Origin: Orthonyx spaldingii
Lineage: Eukaryota; Chordata; Aves; Passeriformes; Orthonychidae
Length of the DNA stretch: 64,000 bases
Assembly: GCA_013397795.1 (NCBI GenBank)
Contig: VZTJ01003252.1
Coordinates: forward strand, 1,036,711 to 1,100,710
Direction of reading: 5' to 3'
Below, piece by piece: positions 12,216-24,260 of the stretch. The translations under genes were made by a program, and so were the position numbers. Below the pieces are notes generated by a model. That model was not told the DNA's origin and ran no database searches. It worked only from the letters and a program-made list of their open reading frames with translations. Within the stretch, counting starts at the first letter, position 1. Each line of letters starts with the position of its first letter.

Positions 12216-15200
12216 TTCAGCAGGGCTCTACATCTGGAGGGCCTTCCTCTGCCCTCAGCCAAACCTGCCTTGCAGACTGAAAAGCAGAGAGAGCCACTGA
12301 GGAGTAACATTCACCTGGTTACAGCTTTAATTTTGCCAGCTCTGTCTAGAGTCACAGTGAGCAAAGATCCCTGAAGCTCTGGTGCCAAGCAGAGGTTGAG
12401 GTGAAGCCTTCACAGCCGTCCAAAACTTGCCATGCAGTTATGAATCACACCACTTTTCCCCAAAGCAGGCCTTGGTACCTGTGTATGCCAACCTGAGGAA
12501 CACATAGACACTTCCCTGGCTATTTGCTTAGTAATGAGAACTCTTATATTGTTTGGTCACATTTTTTGCAGCATTTCTGCCTCCTCTATTTTACTGTCAG
12601 AGATTTGATGGCCAATTATATCCTTCAACAGTGAATGGGAACACTGTTCACCGTGTCTATGTTCCCTATCAGCACTTAGATAAAAAATCTTGTATATGTA
12701 TAAAGGACAAGAGAGTAAGTCCCATCAAAAATGACATGCTGGGATTTCAGGAGGATCCAACGTCTCAAAATGAAACTTGAACAGCTGCTGGATGATATAA
12801 CCTGAGTAAAAGTAATTAAAAGAAAATGAGTTCTGCCCTCTTGTATCCTCCTGACTCATGCCTCATTTTCTACTTCAGGATTTAGGAAAGCAAATGTCTA
12901 TTTCTGTGTCCATCACCAGAGCGACATCACAGCAAGTTAATTAGAGCACATGACAGAGAGGTGCTATTTTTGCCTTCAAATAAAGATCTTTCTGTTGCAT
13001 ATGAACATTTTTCTTTCTGAAATAGGGAGAGAAACTTCTTAGCTACCAGCTCTCTCCCAAAGGTGTATAAAAAATATGCTTTTTCTACAGCTTGCAAGCT
13101 TCACGATTAGAATTGTCAACCGTGGTGTATTAAAGAGGATACAGTCAGACTTGACTGATCAAGCTTAATTTAGCCTTATGTTTGTGTTTCTGAAACACGG
13201 CAAACAATTTTTTAGCATGTAGGTGCTTACTGAATTGCAGACAAAAAACATTTTTCCTTATTTGAATAAAAATGAATTGTGCAAATTCATGACCTGTGTA
13301 TTAATTATTATTTTTATATTCCATACTGCATTGCTTCAAGGACAGGCCTAAACACTAACTTTCATTTATATGTCTTGAGAAAGAATATCCCAGGCATTTA
13401 CCACAGGTAGACACTGTTGAAGCTAAAAGCCATATTCCCCCTCAGTTTGGTGTCTGTGTTGTCATGTGGAAACAGCAATTTATATTATGCGGGGACTTCT
13501 CTTGACTGCAGGATCCAGAGTGCCCCTCTGAAATGTTTGTTTCCCGGACTGTGTGTCTGATGCCCAATTTCATATGTAAAAATATGAAACCTGTGAGTGT
13601 AAACATTATTCAAAAGCAGATGCCACTGATCATAATTCTTCACAATCCAAGCTCTTTTTCCTTTGGCTTTTCCTTACCTTCCACTCCATCCTCAGAAAGG
13701 ATGGCCAACAGCACCCAAGAAAACAAACCTTCCCCATAGCCTAATGAGATGTCTTGATTCCATTGGGGGATTCACAGCAAACAAATACCACTAGTAATTT
13801 ATAAAAAGACCTGTGCATAATCAGTCATAGGTCAGGCAGCTTGTCAATTTTTTATGGTGATAATGGCTCACACTACTCCATCAGTTAGCATTCAGAAGGA
13901 CTCAACTCTAGTTTTTATTTTGATGCTTTACTTACAACCTAGTAGAAGTACTCAAAGGAGGCCTTGGATTACAGCTTCTGTCTGTCTTGAAGTCTTAGAG
14001 ACTCTAGACCAGGTGATGGCCACAAGAAAGGACTCACATTACTCTGGCCAGTTGTCCAAAAACCTACAAAAAGCCATTTCCATACTGGAAGACCATATTA
14101 AAAGAACAATAGGGTGAGAGATACAATTTATGGAGCAATGTTGTTAAAGTACATGACCAGATGAGGAGAAAAAACAGAACCATTGTGATGGTTTTATGGA
14201 CTTTCTGAATATATTCCTAAGTGTCACGCAATTTTAACATTGCTCTGACAGGTTAATATGTGCAACTTGTCTCCAGGGTCTAAGATTAAGTAGCAACAAA
14301 GCTGAAGGGAAAAGCATTGCCAATAAATGGTGAGAAATTTTTTTGTAAGCACTCTTTCTCTGTGGGAATACTTTATTTAAGTAAAAGGAAAAAAATTGCA
14401 ACATGTACAGGATTAAAATAAGACTCACAACAGTCAAACTTTAATTATGATTTTAACAATGTGACATACATCCCCAGTAATTTTCTTTCCAAAAGTAACA
14501 TGATTTAAAAAAGACTCCAGTTCTTGTGTGCTTGATCTCCCTGTGGCCACCCAACCTGTGGAACTTGTCCTACATCACATACAGGAATAGTCCAGATCAA
14601 AAAAGCATGGCCATGGTCAGGAGAAGAGGAGCTCAGGGAGCAAGGGATGCAGGAATATCCCAGTGAAAAGCTCAAGGCATAGGTGATATCTGAGCTCTCC
14701 TAATGGCAGAAGGACTATTTGCTCTACCACCCCCAAGATGAGCAGTGCAGGAGTTGTTCCTGAGGGACCTGAGCAATGGAAGGAGTGAAAGGCAGGGAAT
14801 GAGCAATGTAGAGATCCGTAGTGATGGCAAGGATGCTATGAGCAAGGACCAGGACTGAAAGGCAGTAACACCAACAGCCCACAGAGAGGGTGCAGGGCAG
14901 AATCATGGCCACAATCACACAGGGACCACTGGGCGTGGCAGCACAGGAGCTGTCCAAGAAACCTGCTCCTTTAGTGACCCATCATAATTGCTGTTGAACA
15001 CATCCAGCTATTCCAAAACAGTCCTGAACAAACTGCTTTCATCAGCTGAGGAGGCATATTTTCCAGGTTCTCCCAGTCAAGCCAGATCTTCTTTATTTCA
15101 CTCTTTGATGTAAGGGCAATGTGTTTTTAAACGGCATTTCTCAAAGAGGGAAGAGCAGTCATTTGGCACATGAAAGAGAGCAATGCTGTGAGAATAAGGG

Positions 15201-16085
15201 ACTGCAGAGCACAACGTGTAGCAAGAGCAGAAGGAACACAAAGGCAGCAAAAATAGAAGACACCTTGGAGTAGAGAAAACAATAAACAGCAGAATCCATA
15301 GACAAGGACTCCAGTGAGGGTCCAGGAGACACACTTGGGGCAGTGGAGGAAGTAATAGAGAAAGACAAGAACATCAGCCATGGGGTGGTTACACTGGCTG
15401 GCAAAAAAGCACAACACTGCCAAAAGAAGCTGCTGAGTAGCCACTGGGCTGGGAAGGAAAAGGTGGACACAGGCGAGGGCATCGCCCCCTGCAAAGCAGA
15501 GGGCAGCCCTTGTCCTTCACTGGGCTTACGTGGGGGGGTGAAAAGTCTGAGCTGAACTGCTGCCAGGAGTGTATTTGTAATGTTGAATTTAGATGGGAAA
15601 GTAATGAAAAGCAGGAGGAAAACATTTTAGTACCATTAATTAATTGGTTTCTATATTATATTTAAAGTTCTTGGAATTTTTTTCAAAGACAATTAACTCA
15701 GCTTTATGTTTCTAGTAAATAAAACTCTCCATTTTGAAGCAGTCCATTTTAAGCTGAGTGGAAGAGGAAATCAGACCCCTAATTCTGACCCCTACTCTGC
15801 AAATCACCAATTTTTTCCACAGCAAGATTAAATGCACCGTTGTTGTTCTGCCAGCCCTTAACGCAAATTAATGACTTAAATTACCTTTCATCTCACCTTA
15901 TAAATTCTACCTTGAAGCAGCATAAAGCCCAAGGGCTCTTGCATAACCAGATGAAGACAAGTTCACTGCCTCAAATCCTTCCCTTCCTGCTCTACTTTAC
16001 ATCAATTCTTTATAAGAAGAGGTCTCCAGGGCTAACAAAGGAGCTGGCCGTGCAGCAGAAGGTGCCGTGGGACTTTCAGAGGTAA
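12216..16085. other. non-coding stretch, no confirmed gene
   Basis: No gene is confirmed. A possible but weak internal-exon-like segment sits at 12601-12713 (see findings). At 15159-15494 the minus strand is free of stops in all three frames; this looks compositional, because the plus strand there is purine-rich. Open frames at 13533-13739 and 13854-14117 show no domain. No repeat family is recognised. Confidence 0.5.
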
Positions 16086-16089
16086 AAGC

Positions 16090-16330
16090 CCGTCTCGCAG
16101 TGACTCAGTGCACTCCATTAGTCCTATGAAACACAGGGCACATCAAATGCAGCAGATGTGCCCTCACTTGCCAAGCTTCAGACAAATGCAATCAAATCTA
16201 TTTTAATCATCTATGAAATGCAAATGCATTCCACTTGCACACCCGCAAGATCCATTGTCTTCCTCACTGAAGCATGCAATAATGCCAATTAAACGCCGTT
16301 CCTAACTTAATAGGTGTTCTGATTGCCTAT
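16090..16330. promoter_or_regulatory. possible conserved element with octamer site
   Basis: It contains a perfect POU/octamer motif ATGCAAAT at 16218-16225, extended to the near-palindrome ATGCAAATGCAT. Nearby are TTTTAATCATC and CCAATTAAACGCC homeodomain-type cores. Sequence complexity is high with no repeat signature. This suits a developmental enhancer, but the call is by motif content only. Confidence 0.25.
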
Positions 16331-16549
16331 GGGAAATTATCTTTACTTTTTTATTAGTGGTATTATTAGTAGTAGTATTTCACATTGCAAAGATTTTTAA
16401 ATGTTTTAATAATTGGGGGGGTTTGTTTGTGTTCTCCCTTCCACCGGCTGGTGGCCAGCACCTATCCAGACTGAGCATTGCACTCAGAAACAATGCTGTG
16501 TTATTCCAAGTATTAAAAATACCCTTCTCAACTTCTTCTAAACGGCCCT

Positions 16550-17340
16550 ACACAGAACTGACAGTTGCATTAATCTGCTGGCAATTTCGCTCACACACAC
16601 AGGCTCCCGTACATGAACACAGCCCCTTTGTTATTCTGCTAGAAATGGCCAGGCAGCTGTAAAGATGTTTATTCTCAGACCCACAATGAAAAATGTTTGC
16701 AGTATGTATGTAGCCTACAAAGTCAAGAATGATAAGCATTTAAATCAGACTGGCCATGCAAAGTCAATATTTCGATATCAGAGGAATTGATTCTTGATCT
16801 AGTGCCAGCACTGTGTACTCAATGTACTGCAGAAAAATCCTCGCCCAGTCTTGCTGCCAGCACACTGTTAGGGATGACAAGCATGCAGTTATCTGATAGA
16901 GCAGATATTTGTTCCAAAAGACGATTTTCATTTCAAAGACAAAACATGAAAAGAGCTTACTTGTGGGGAAACCAAATACTGTATTCTCCTCTTGATAAAT
17001 CAAGCTTTAGAGAAATAATGCCAAAGAGAGCAGGATTCTGAAAAGAACTTCTGTAGCTCTTTTCATGCTTTCTCAGCTACTCAGCTGGCTTAACTCTGCC
17101 AACTAATAATCTTGTGTTTTCCTAAGATGTGTTGAAAAAGAGTTTATTTGCAAATAATTATTTAGTGATAAGGACACGTCTGTTTGCTTTTAAACAGTTC
17201 CTACAAAGCTAATTAGGGGGTTTATCATAGAACACAGGGTTCTATATGGTTTATACCTTAAGCTGCTAATTATGGGATTTTCAATAACATCTCTTTCTTT
17301 CCTTTGCAGAGAACTAAGACAGTATTACTAGACAATAAAA
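16550..17340. promoter_or_regulatory. possible conserved non-coding block
   Basis: This is a high-complexity stretch without repeat signature. It includes a CTAATTAGG homeodomain core near 17209, a GCTAATTATGGG core near 17266, TTGCAAATAATTATTTAG near 17150, and a 7-base inverted repeat ATAGAAC/GTTCTAT at 17227-17245. Opposing open frames (16548-16739 minus, 16764-17003 minus, 16787-17041 plus) show no known domain. Cross-species alignment would decide. Confidence 0.22.
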
Positions 17341-18110
17341 GCCCTGTTTCAGTGAAAAAGGTGAAATTTCTTCATGTCACAGTCCTGTCAGCTCTCCTCA
17401 TCACTGAATTTACATAAAAGTAACCAAGTATGAGTAATAACAGACAGGAGAGGGAAACATCTTCATACCCTCTGAGACCAGGGACTAACTAACACAATAG
17501 TCCTTTTATACTCTGCAAAGACATTTTTGCTATTTGGCCGCAGACCTCCAGATACACTGTCTAATTACAGTTAGCAAGCAGCATGCCCTTGACACAACAC
17601 AGAATAAATATAACCTGCCCTGTCAAGTGTGTCTCTGTGCTCAATGCTTATTTTATGTCTTCACACTACTAACCAGACCTTATACAAGGAAACTTAACCA
17701 TGCCTGTACCCACAAAAATTAGATAGCATCACATTGAATGCTACTTTATTTTAGCAGGACACCAAGAAGGGTTGACGCCAAATCACTACCACCCAACTAC
17801 ATTACTGAGGGTCTACCTCACTCACAACTCTTCCTTGGGGCATAATAATTACCTGCATGTTTTATTTCACTGCCAGTCTTTTATATAAGTGCAAATATGG
17901 AGTGTCCATCCAGTTTCAAAGAAAATTTAAAGGTAGACTGTAGAGAAAATTAATCATAAGCATATCAGGACCTTACTGGGATGTAGCCCAATTAAATTCA
18001 ATACACACATCCACTGTGGAGGTCGTTAATAAGCTGCTAACAATTTCTCTATGTCCCTGCTGGGCTTTATACAAAATTTTGCCCCTATAATGAACTCTGC
18101 AGGCTTTACA
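17341..18110. other. non-coding stretch, no gene seen
   Basis: No gene, repeat or regulatory element is recognised. Confidence 0.6.
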
Positions 18111-18240
18111 GGTGGGATTTTCAGAAGTGTTCAACACTGATCCAGATCCACTCTCCTTGAAGTCAGCAGGAATTTTAACCATTGGTGCTAGGGGGGAGGT
18201 AGGAAAAGGTCAGCCTTGGCTGCTTTTCAAAATCCCACCC
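18111..18240. repeat. palindromic ancient amniote repeat
   Basis: The ends form an imperfect inverted repeat: GGTGGGATTTTCAGAAG at 18111-18127 against CTTTTCAAAATCCCACC at 18223-18239. The interior has CTCCTTGAAGTCAGCAGG and TTTTAACCATTGG, which matches the 'GAAGTCAATGGGAGTTTTACCATTG' core of a widespread palindromic amniote repeat. The palindromic layout suggests a non-autonomous DNA-transposon-like or foldback element. The family name is not certain to me. Confidence 0.55.
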
Positions 18241-19255
18241 CACCAGTCTGCTTAAGCCCCATGCAACTCTGAGGGGAGAGAAGTTTTGCTGTATTTATAG
18301 CACAGAGTAAGGAGTCTTTGTATACAATGAACACCACATTATGTGCTGCAGAAGCACAGAATATTTTTGCATTGTTTAGCTGTCAAAAAGAACCAACCTT
18401 CAAAACAATACATAAGCCTACGTGAATAAACAAATCATTCCTGCCCAGGGAGGGTAACTGTTTGTGCTCACTTGTATAGCCTAGAGCCCCAATATAGCTA
18501 TTGATCTGGTCCCTTAAACAGAAAAACTATCAAAACCAGACTTGTACACATGACTAAAATACTGAAAAATAAATCAAAACAGACAAAGGCCTTGAAATTT
18601 TGAAAACTGCTTACAAGGATCAAATACTCTGACAGACTGTGGGAATCCAGAGGAAGTAATAGCAGTTCCACTAGTAGGTTGTTGACTCAGGCTTCAAATT
18701 AATTATAAATTCATAATTAATTATGAAGTGCTACCCCTTGCTCTGCTTTCCTGTGGCCTGAGGAAGACAGATTCTCAAAAGCTCAGAGCCAATTTCCGTT
18801 TTATTTTTAGCCAGTCAATCTCACAAAAGGTCTTACCTACAACTTGGGGACTTGCTCTTTTATATTCCATTCGTGTATAGGCTAATCAGCTGGTGCAGTG
18901 ATCTGTGACACTTAAATAGGAAAGATGCATATAAAAAGCAAAGGCAGAGCAGAAGGGATCCAAATACTCTGCCAGGGCCATGGCAAGGGCAAAGCAGGAA
19001 GGGTGTCCACACTCAGCAGCTCCTACTGCTGTTGTGCCCTGATAAACGGGAGCAGTCCATGCCCATGGATGAAGGAAGATGTGGCAGGAGTCTGTGGCAT
19101 GGAAAGCCACAGATTCCCAGGGTGTCCTGAAGAGATGGATGCTGATGACCTTGTTTCTCCCAGCAGCATCCACCTCCAGCTGGGAGTGAAGGACTGTTTT
19201 GCTCCATGGTGCAAATCTGATGCACTCAGAACCAAGTCCTCACAGGATGCTCATA
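18241..19255. other. non-coding stretch with AT hairpin, no gene seen
   Basis: No gene is recognised. A strong AT-rich hairpin lies at 18692-18728, with arms of about 15-16 bases and one bulge. Open frames at 18886-19320 overlap on both strands and carry no known domain; the plus-strand one runs into the CR1 fragment. Confidence 0.55.
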
Positions 19256-19365
19256 GCATCATAAAATGGTTTCGGTTGGAAGGGACCTTAAAGGTCATGG
19301 GCAGGGACACCTTCCACTAGACCAGGTTGTTCAGAGCCTCATCCAGCCTGGCCTTGATGTCTCTT
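19256..19365 (-). mobile_element. CR1 LINE 3' end fragment
   Basis: Starting at 19256 the plus strand reads ATCATAAAATGGTTTCGG, TTGGAAGGGACCTTAAAG, CATGGGCAGGGACACC, CACTAGACCAGGTTG and GAGCCTCATCCAGCCTGG. In that order these are the reverse complement of the avian CR1 3' untranslated end. About 20 bases that usually lie between 'AAAGGTCAT' and 'GGGCAGGG' are missing, a small internal deletion. There is no coding capacity left. Confidence 0.85.
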
Positions 19366-19929
19366 CTGTCATTGCACCTAAACCACCACACTAGGAATGG
19401 CAAAACTCATTTTGTTTCTCTCTGCTGAGTTTCTAGCTCTCTGAGCATAAAAGCATTCCATACAAGTGTTGGTTTTCTATGTTTATTTATTTTCTGGCCT
19501 TTCCGCTAGCATACATCTCATTAAGAAGCAGTATCTGTGAGGAAAAGGAGTGGTATATGCAGCTCAACAGATTGAAATAACCTTTTGTGTTGGTCATTAT
19601 TGAAGGATGGAGTGGTTATTACACAGTTTTTGCTTACAATTACAAAATCAACATACAGTATCTAAATAACCTTAAAAACTTTCAGTGTTCAGTAAACGTT
19701 GATCTCTAATCCATTAAGTTTATTCAGTTCAGGACTGAGCAGCTTGAAATAAAATACTGTCCTATGAATCAGCAGCCTTTTTGTAGATGACAGTAACAAA
19801 AATTATCCAACAATGTGATATTTCCAGCTCACCTGGCATAGATTAGTAATAATTCTGAAGAAGGATAAAGTGGTTTGGGTAAGTAACACCCTGGATAGGT
19901 GCTGAGAATGAAGAAATGGGCATTCATTT

Positions 19930-20155
19930 GCTAGGTCTCCCTCCACTTTATTGTGTAATCTCAAGTAAATCACTTATTTTGCTTTAATTTTCAAGTTTAA
20001 AAAGAATATATGGAGCTTCTCATGCTTGCCTGGTCTTCAGAGCAGAAATTGTCTTTAAACATATGTATGTACAGCACTAACCACAACATAGTCCTGGTCC
20101 CGATCAGAGCTGGTAGCTGTTATTGTAAGGAAAATCAGTAAATAAATGATGATGT
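19930..20155 (+). repeat. MIR/amniote LINE-tail relic
   Basis: The left part (TTGTGTAATCTCAAGTAAATC) resembles the MIR 'TGTGTGATCTTGGGCAAGTCACTTA' core. The right part, from about 20058, reads ATGTATGTACAGCACTAACCAC, TAGTCCTGGTCCCGATCAG, GCTGGTAGCTG and AATAAATGATGATG. It follows the old amniote repeat tail 'TTTGTACAGCGCCTAGCACAATGGGGTCCTGGTC…AATAAATAATAATAA'. Agreement in block order is good and point divergence is high. Confidence 0.6.
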
Positions 20156-23100
20156 GTAAGAAAGCCATGTGGTGTGAAGCCAATGGCACATGACCAGAAG
20201 ATGCAATATTCAAACCAGGGGACTGAGGCAAGCATCCTTATGGGTCATACACATCGCAGTTCCCCCAGGTCACCCCCACCTCCTTCTGCCAGCAACACGA
20301 AACCTCCACAACCAGCTGAAATCACCTTCTGAGCCAGGAGTAGGAGTAGGTAATTTAGTTTCCATGGTAATGCAGTTCTGGACCATTCTTAAACAGAAGC
20401 TGCCAAGTATGACAAATGGTAGGTGCTGATTTTTCTATGTGAACAGCTATTCACTATGAATTGAAATGAGATTGCCAAATTCACGTTCCTTGGGACTGGA
20501 GCTAGGGTCAAAAGCTATTGTTACATTCAAGCCATAGTCCAAAACTAGCACTTTAGCCACCCATCTCTAGCTGCAATATAGAAATTTTAAAGTCACAGAA
20601 TAAAAATGAATGACTCAATATCAGAGTTGTCAAATAGATGAGACAGATTTACATCAAGCAATTCTAAAATGCTCTGTAGCCATGAATTAAAGGAAACATA
20701 TGACAAATGACTCTTATTCATTCCCTCATGGGGAAGAAATTCTGTTTTAAGCATTGCTGAATGTTGTGCAGTTGCTATTATATATGTATGTATATATGGA
20801 ATCTGCATTAGGATAAACACATGAAATGATAATGGCTTGAATTCAACTACTTTTCTTCCATGAGCCACCACTGTATAATATGCCACAGTAGATTTTGCAC
20901 TCTGCTAATCTCCCCAAACAGTACGTAATTGGTCTTGGAAAATGCTGTAATACTGTAATTAGAAAAATGACAAATAAAAGAGGAAAAGGCCTTTTCATTT
21001 TAGTCTTGTTTTCCCTCAGAATGAAGCAGTAGGAAGACAGGTTGCCAGATCAGCTGTTATTTAACACCATCTCTGCCATAAAAGCAGCCCAAAAAGCAAC
21101 TCAGTTTTGCCCAGGCTGGGGAAATGGATGGTCCTGCCAGTCACCACCCAGCTGAAGGTGGATTAGCAGGGTGCTGCTGGACTGCCTGCTGGGGCTGCAT
21201 GGCTGGGGCTGGATGGGCTCCCCAAAACTGCCCCAGCAACCCCAGCGGCCAGATGGCATGGAAGAGCCATGAGGATTTACGGTCCATCAAGAGATATCTG
21301 TGGCCTCTTTGTGAACCAGCAGGCTCTGTATGGAAAACCCAGGGAAAAGTGACTCCTAGAAAGGTTCTTCTTCATATTAGCAATTCTTCCCGCTTGCAGC
21401 ATTACCTTTGACAAACACCAGGAAGGGAACAAAACATTGTAAGCATTGGGGGAAGAAAAAAAGTGAGACATTCCCAGCTCATTCAGTGTTGAAAAGAGAA
21501 GAAACAGCTGAGAAGCACTGCAACAAAATGACATTTTCTGCCTTTATAACACGCTTACAAACTCTGGTACTCAAAAGCCTTTTGTATCGTTCATTAAGTT
21601 GTGCATTAAAAGAGTAGTTCTCCCTGACATAACCAATCCTCTGTTCCTTCTCTGTGAAATGCCTGGAATAAAGGGTGCTCACCCATTGTTTGTATTTTTA
21701 GGCATTTACACAGACATGGTTGATAGCACTGGAATTGAGACATGTGCAGTTGAATGTTTTTGTTTGCGGTGACACTGGGAGTGGCTTTCAGAGGAAGGGA
21801 GAGAAAACCTGGGCACAAAAGGGGCACAAGGACTCTTCTGACCCACCCCAGAGCAGACATGGGCTCAGTACACCCATGTGAGCCTGCCAAGTCACCCCAG
21901 CAGTGCCTGACCCTGCACCACGATCACCCCAGCCTGCCAAGACAGGCAGCCTGCTGCCCATGCCCTGCCAGTACCTGCCCTGGAGGTGCCCTGGAGACAC
22001 TTCAGTGCTCATTTATGGCTCCCAGAAAGCAATGGCAGGTCTCACAGGAGGTCTGAATCCTGTTGCAGTGGAGAGGTGCACTTGCTATGAGCTGCAATGA
22101 GTAGTGGTTCTCCAAAAGCCGACTGTCAGTCTCAGCAGAGCAGCCTACCAGATAGTTGGAGTTGAAAGAAAGGTTACTTCACCCTTGCAGTGCTGAGGAT
22201 GGTGGCTTCAGGTCTCAGCCCAACTACTTCATTAGGGATCACCCTAACCAGGGGTAGCCAAAATTTAAAGGACATAATATTATTTCAGAGCAGGTTGTTA
22301 CTGTTATTTAGAAACTAATCTCTGCAAAGAACAGCAAGTTTTGGGCTGTCTGGCTCAGCACCAGACACTCACATGTTCTGCATAAATGGACACCTAGGAG
22401 GCAAGAAATAGTGTGGATTACACTGCTGGTGGGGAGTTTAACTAATACACATGAACTAATATCAGATATTAAGAGACAGGACTTCCTAAATTGCACTGGG
22501 CCACTCCTGATCTTCATGTCTTCTGCAAGGAATGCCAGAACCTGTTGTTACTGCCATAACAGGCAAGCCTTCTTCAGATAACTCACATTACGTGAAATGT
22601 TGCACAATCATTAGTTTTGCTCTTTTCAGAAGTGTTCTCATCCTAATGTTATGGTTAAAAAATGGGATGCTTGTGCCCCTGTGTGCCACAGACACTTGGG
22701 AAGTGCTGAACAGGTAACTGGGAAAGCACTTACAGCCCACCATGTAATTCCTCCTCTGCACACAAAGAGAGAAAATTTGTGGCCTGCTGACACACAGCAC
22801 TTCAGAAAGTCGGGAAAATTTGTAGGACAGTGAGTAGATGCTAGAAATCTTTGCCAAGAAACCTTATTGACCATCATCATTTTCTCCTCTATGAAATGCT
22901 CTTACAACTTCATCCACTGCCTCTCCCCTGCCTCATCTAGACAGTTCTGCAAGAAAAAGGGAGCAGTAGGAAGCTGTATACTGCTTTTCTTAGTGGTCTT
23001 TTTCATTTAACTTAGCCACTGGGCTTTATAATGGAGCCTGCCTGGAACAATGCATTAATAGTCTCATTCTACCAGTGTGACAGAACAACAAAGAGCCCAG

Positions 23101-24185
23101 TATGTGCTGAAATATGCACTCCCCTTGCTAAGCCTGTAATCCCAGCTTTGATATTTTTTTGTTTAAGCGATCAGCACAAACCTAGTGAGAATCAATCAGA
23201 AATTGCATGCTTAATTTCGTCTTTTGCTTGACTTCCATCTTTGATCAGAGACTGAAGAGTATGGGCTGAGGGAAGCTTGTGGTTTCCTCCACAGATGATG
23301 TTAAAGGACAGTTTCTCATACACAGTAGCCTCCATTTTCTTGGTCGTAAGCACAAAATCACTCCTGTCTTTCCTGTAATTTCCTCGAGAAGGACATCAAA
23401 AGTGCAGATACATTTCCCTAATTTGGACTGCTGCCGCCATTCTGCTCTAGAGCTGCTGTGTCACCTGCTGTCACCTGTCCTCCAGCTGCAAACAAACATC
23501 CCAATTGTGGCCCCAAAAAGGGTGACCCAGATGTGAGGCTCAATGAAGAGGGGTTTCAGTGCCCTTGCTCACAGCACCACTATCAGGGATCTCCTCTGCC
23601 ACCATCCTCCAGCTGAAGAGTAAGTGTATCCTTGCTCATTTGTCTGATATCCACCTAAGGGACACTGCCACTGCTGCAGCTGAGAGTATCCATCAAGCTC
23701 TCCCACTGCTTTGATAGAGCTTCAAGGAGTTGCCAGACTACAGCTGTCATTTTCCATTCCTTAGTGTTTAGAAGCTGTTTGCTAACTTGTTAATGAACTT
23801 CTGATGCTGATCACGCAGCCCCACCTTCTCTGACTCTGCAGGATGCCAGAAGATGGACAGAGGGTCAGAGCCCCGGAGGTGGATAATCGGCGCCTTTGTG
23901 AGACCTTCTGGCCAGCTCACAGCACCCTGATTGAGTGAGTTGAGCCTGAGGTGAACCAATTACTGTAAAAATGAAAGAGATCATGTGGAAAGAAGAGTTA
24001 CAGACTGAACAGTGCACAGCTTTACTGCAGAGGGAAGCAGAAAGGGTTGAAAACGCAGACCCAGAGGACTGAGGGGCTGTAAAATCTGATTACTCTTCTG
24101 CTTCAAGGACATTCACGTTGTGAAGTAAGGAACTGCAACCAACACCAATCTGGGCAAGCAAGCTTACCTTCAAAGTGTATATGAA
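20156..24185. other. non-coding stretch, no gene seen
   Basis: No gene is recognised. Opposing open frames at 21124-21534, 21606-22100, 22588-22880 and 23279-23536 reflect locally higher GC and carry no known domain. An X-box-like palindrome sits at 20358-20372. I see no clear interspersed repeat. Confidence 0.5.
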
Positions 24186-24260
24186 CTTATCTCCCTGCTA
24201 AGGTCAACAGAAAATTCCCATTGATCTCATGAGGGCTTGGATTTTCAATTAATGCAAGGC
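24186..24260. repeat. ancient amniote repeat relic
   Basis: AAATTCCCATTGATCTCATG followed by AGGGCTTGGATTTTC matches the 'CCCATTGACTTCAATGGG…TTGGATTTTCA' block of old amniote repeats, as at 4.5, 18.1 and 26.7 kb. It is short and diverged, so orientation is not assigned. Confidence 0.4.
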
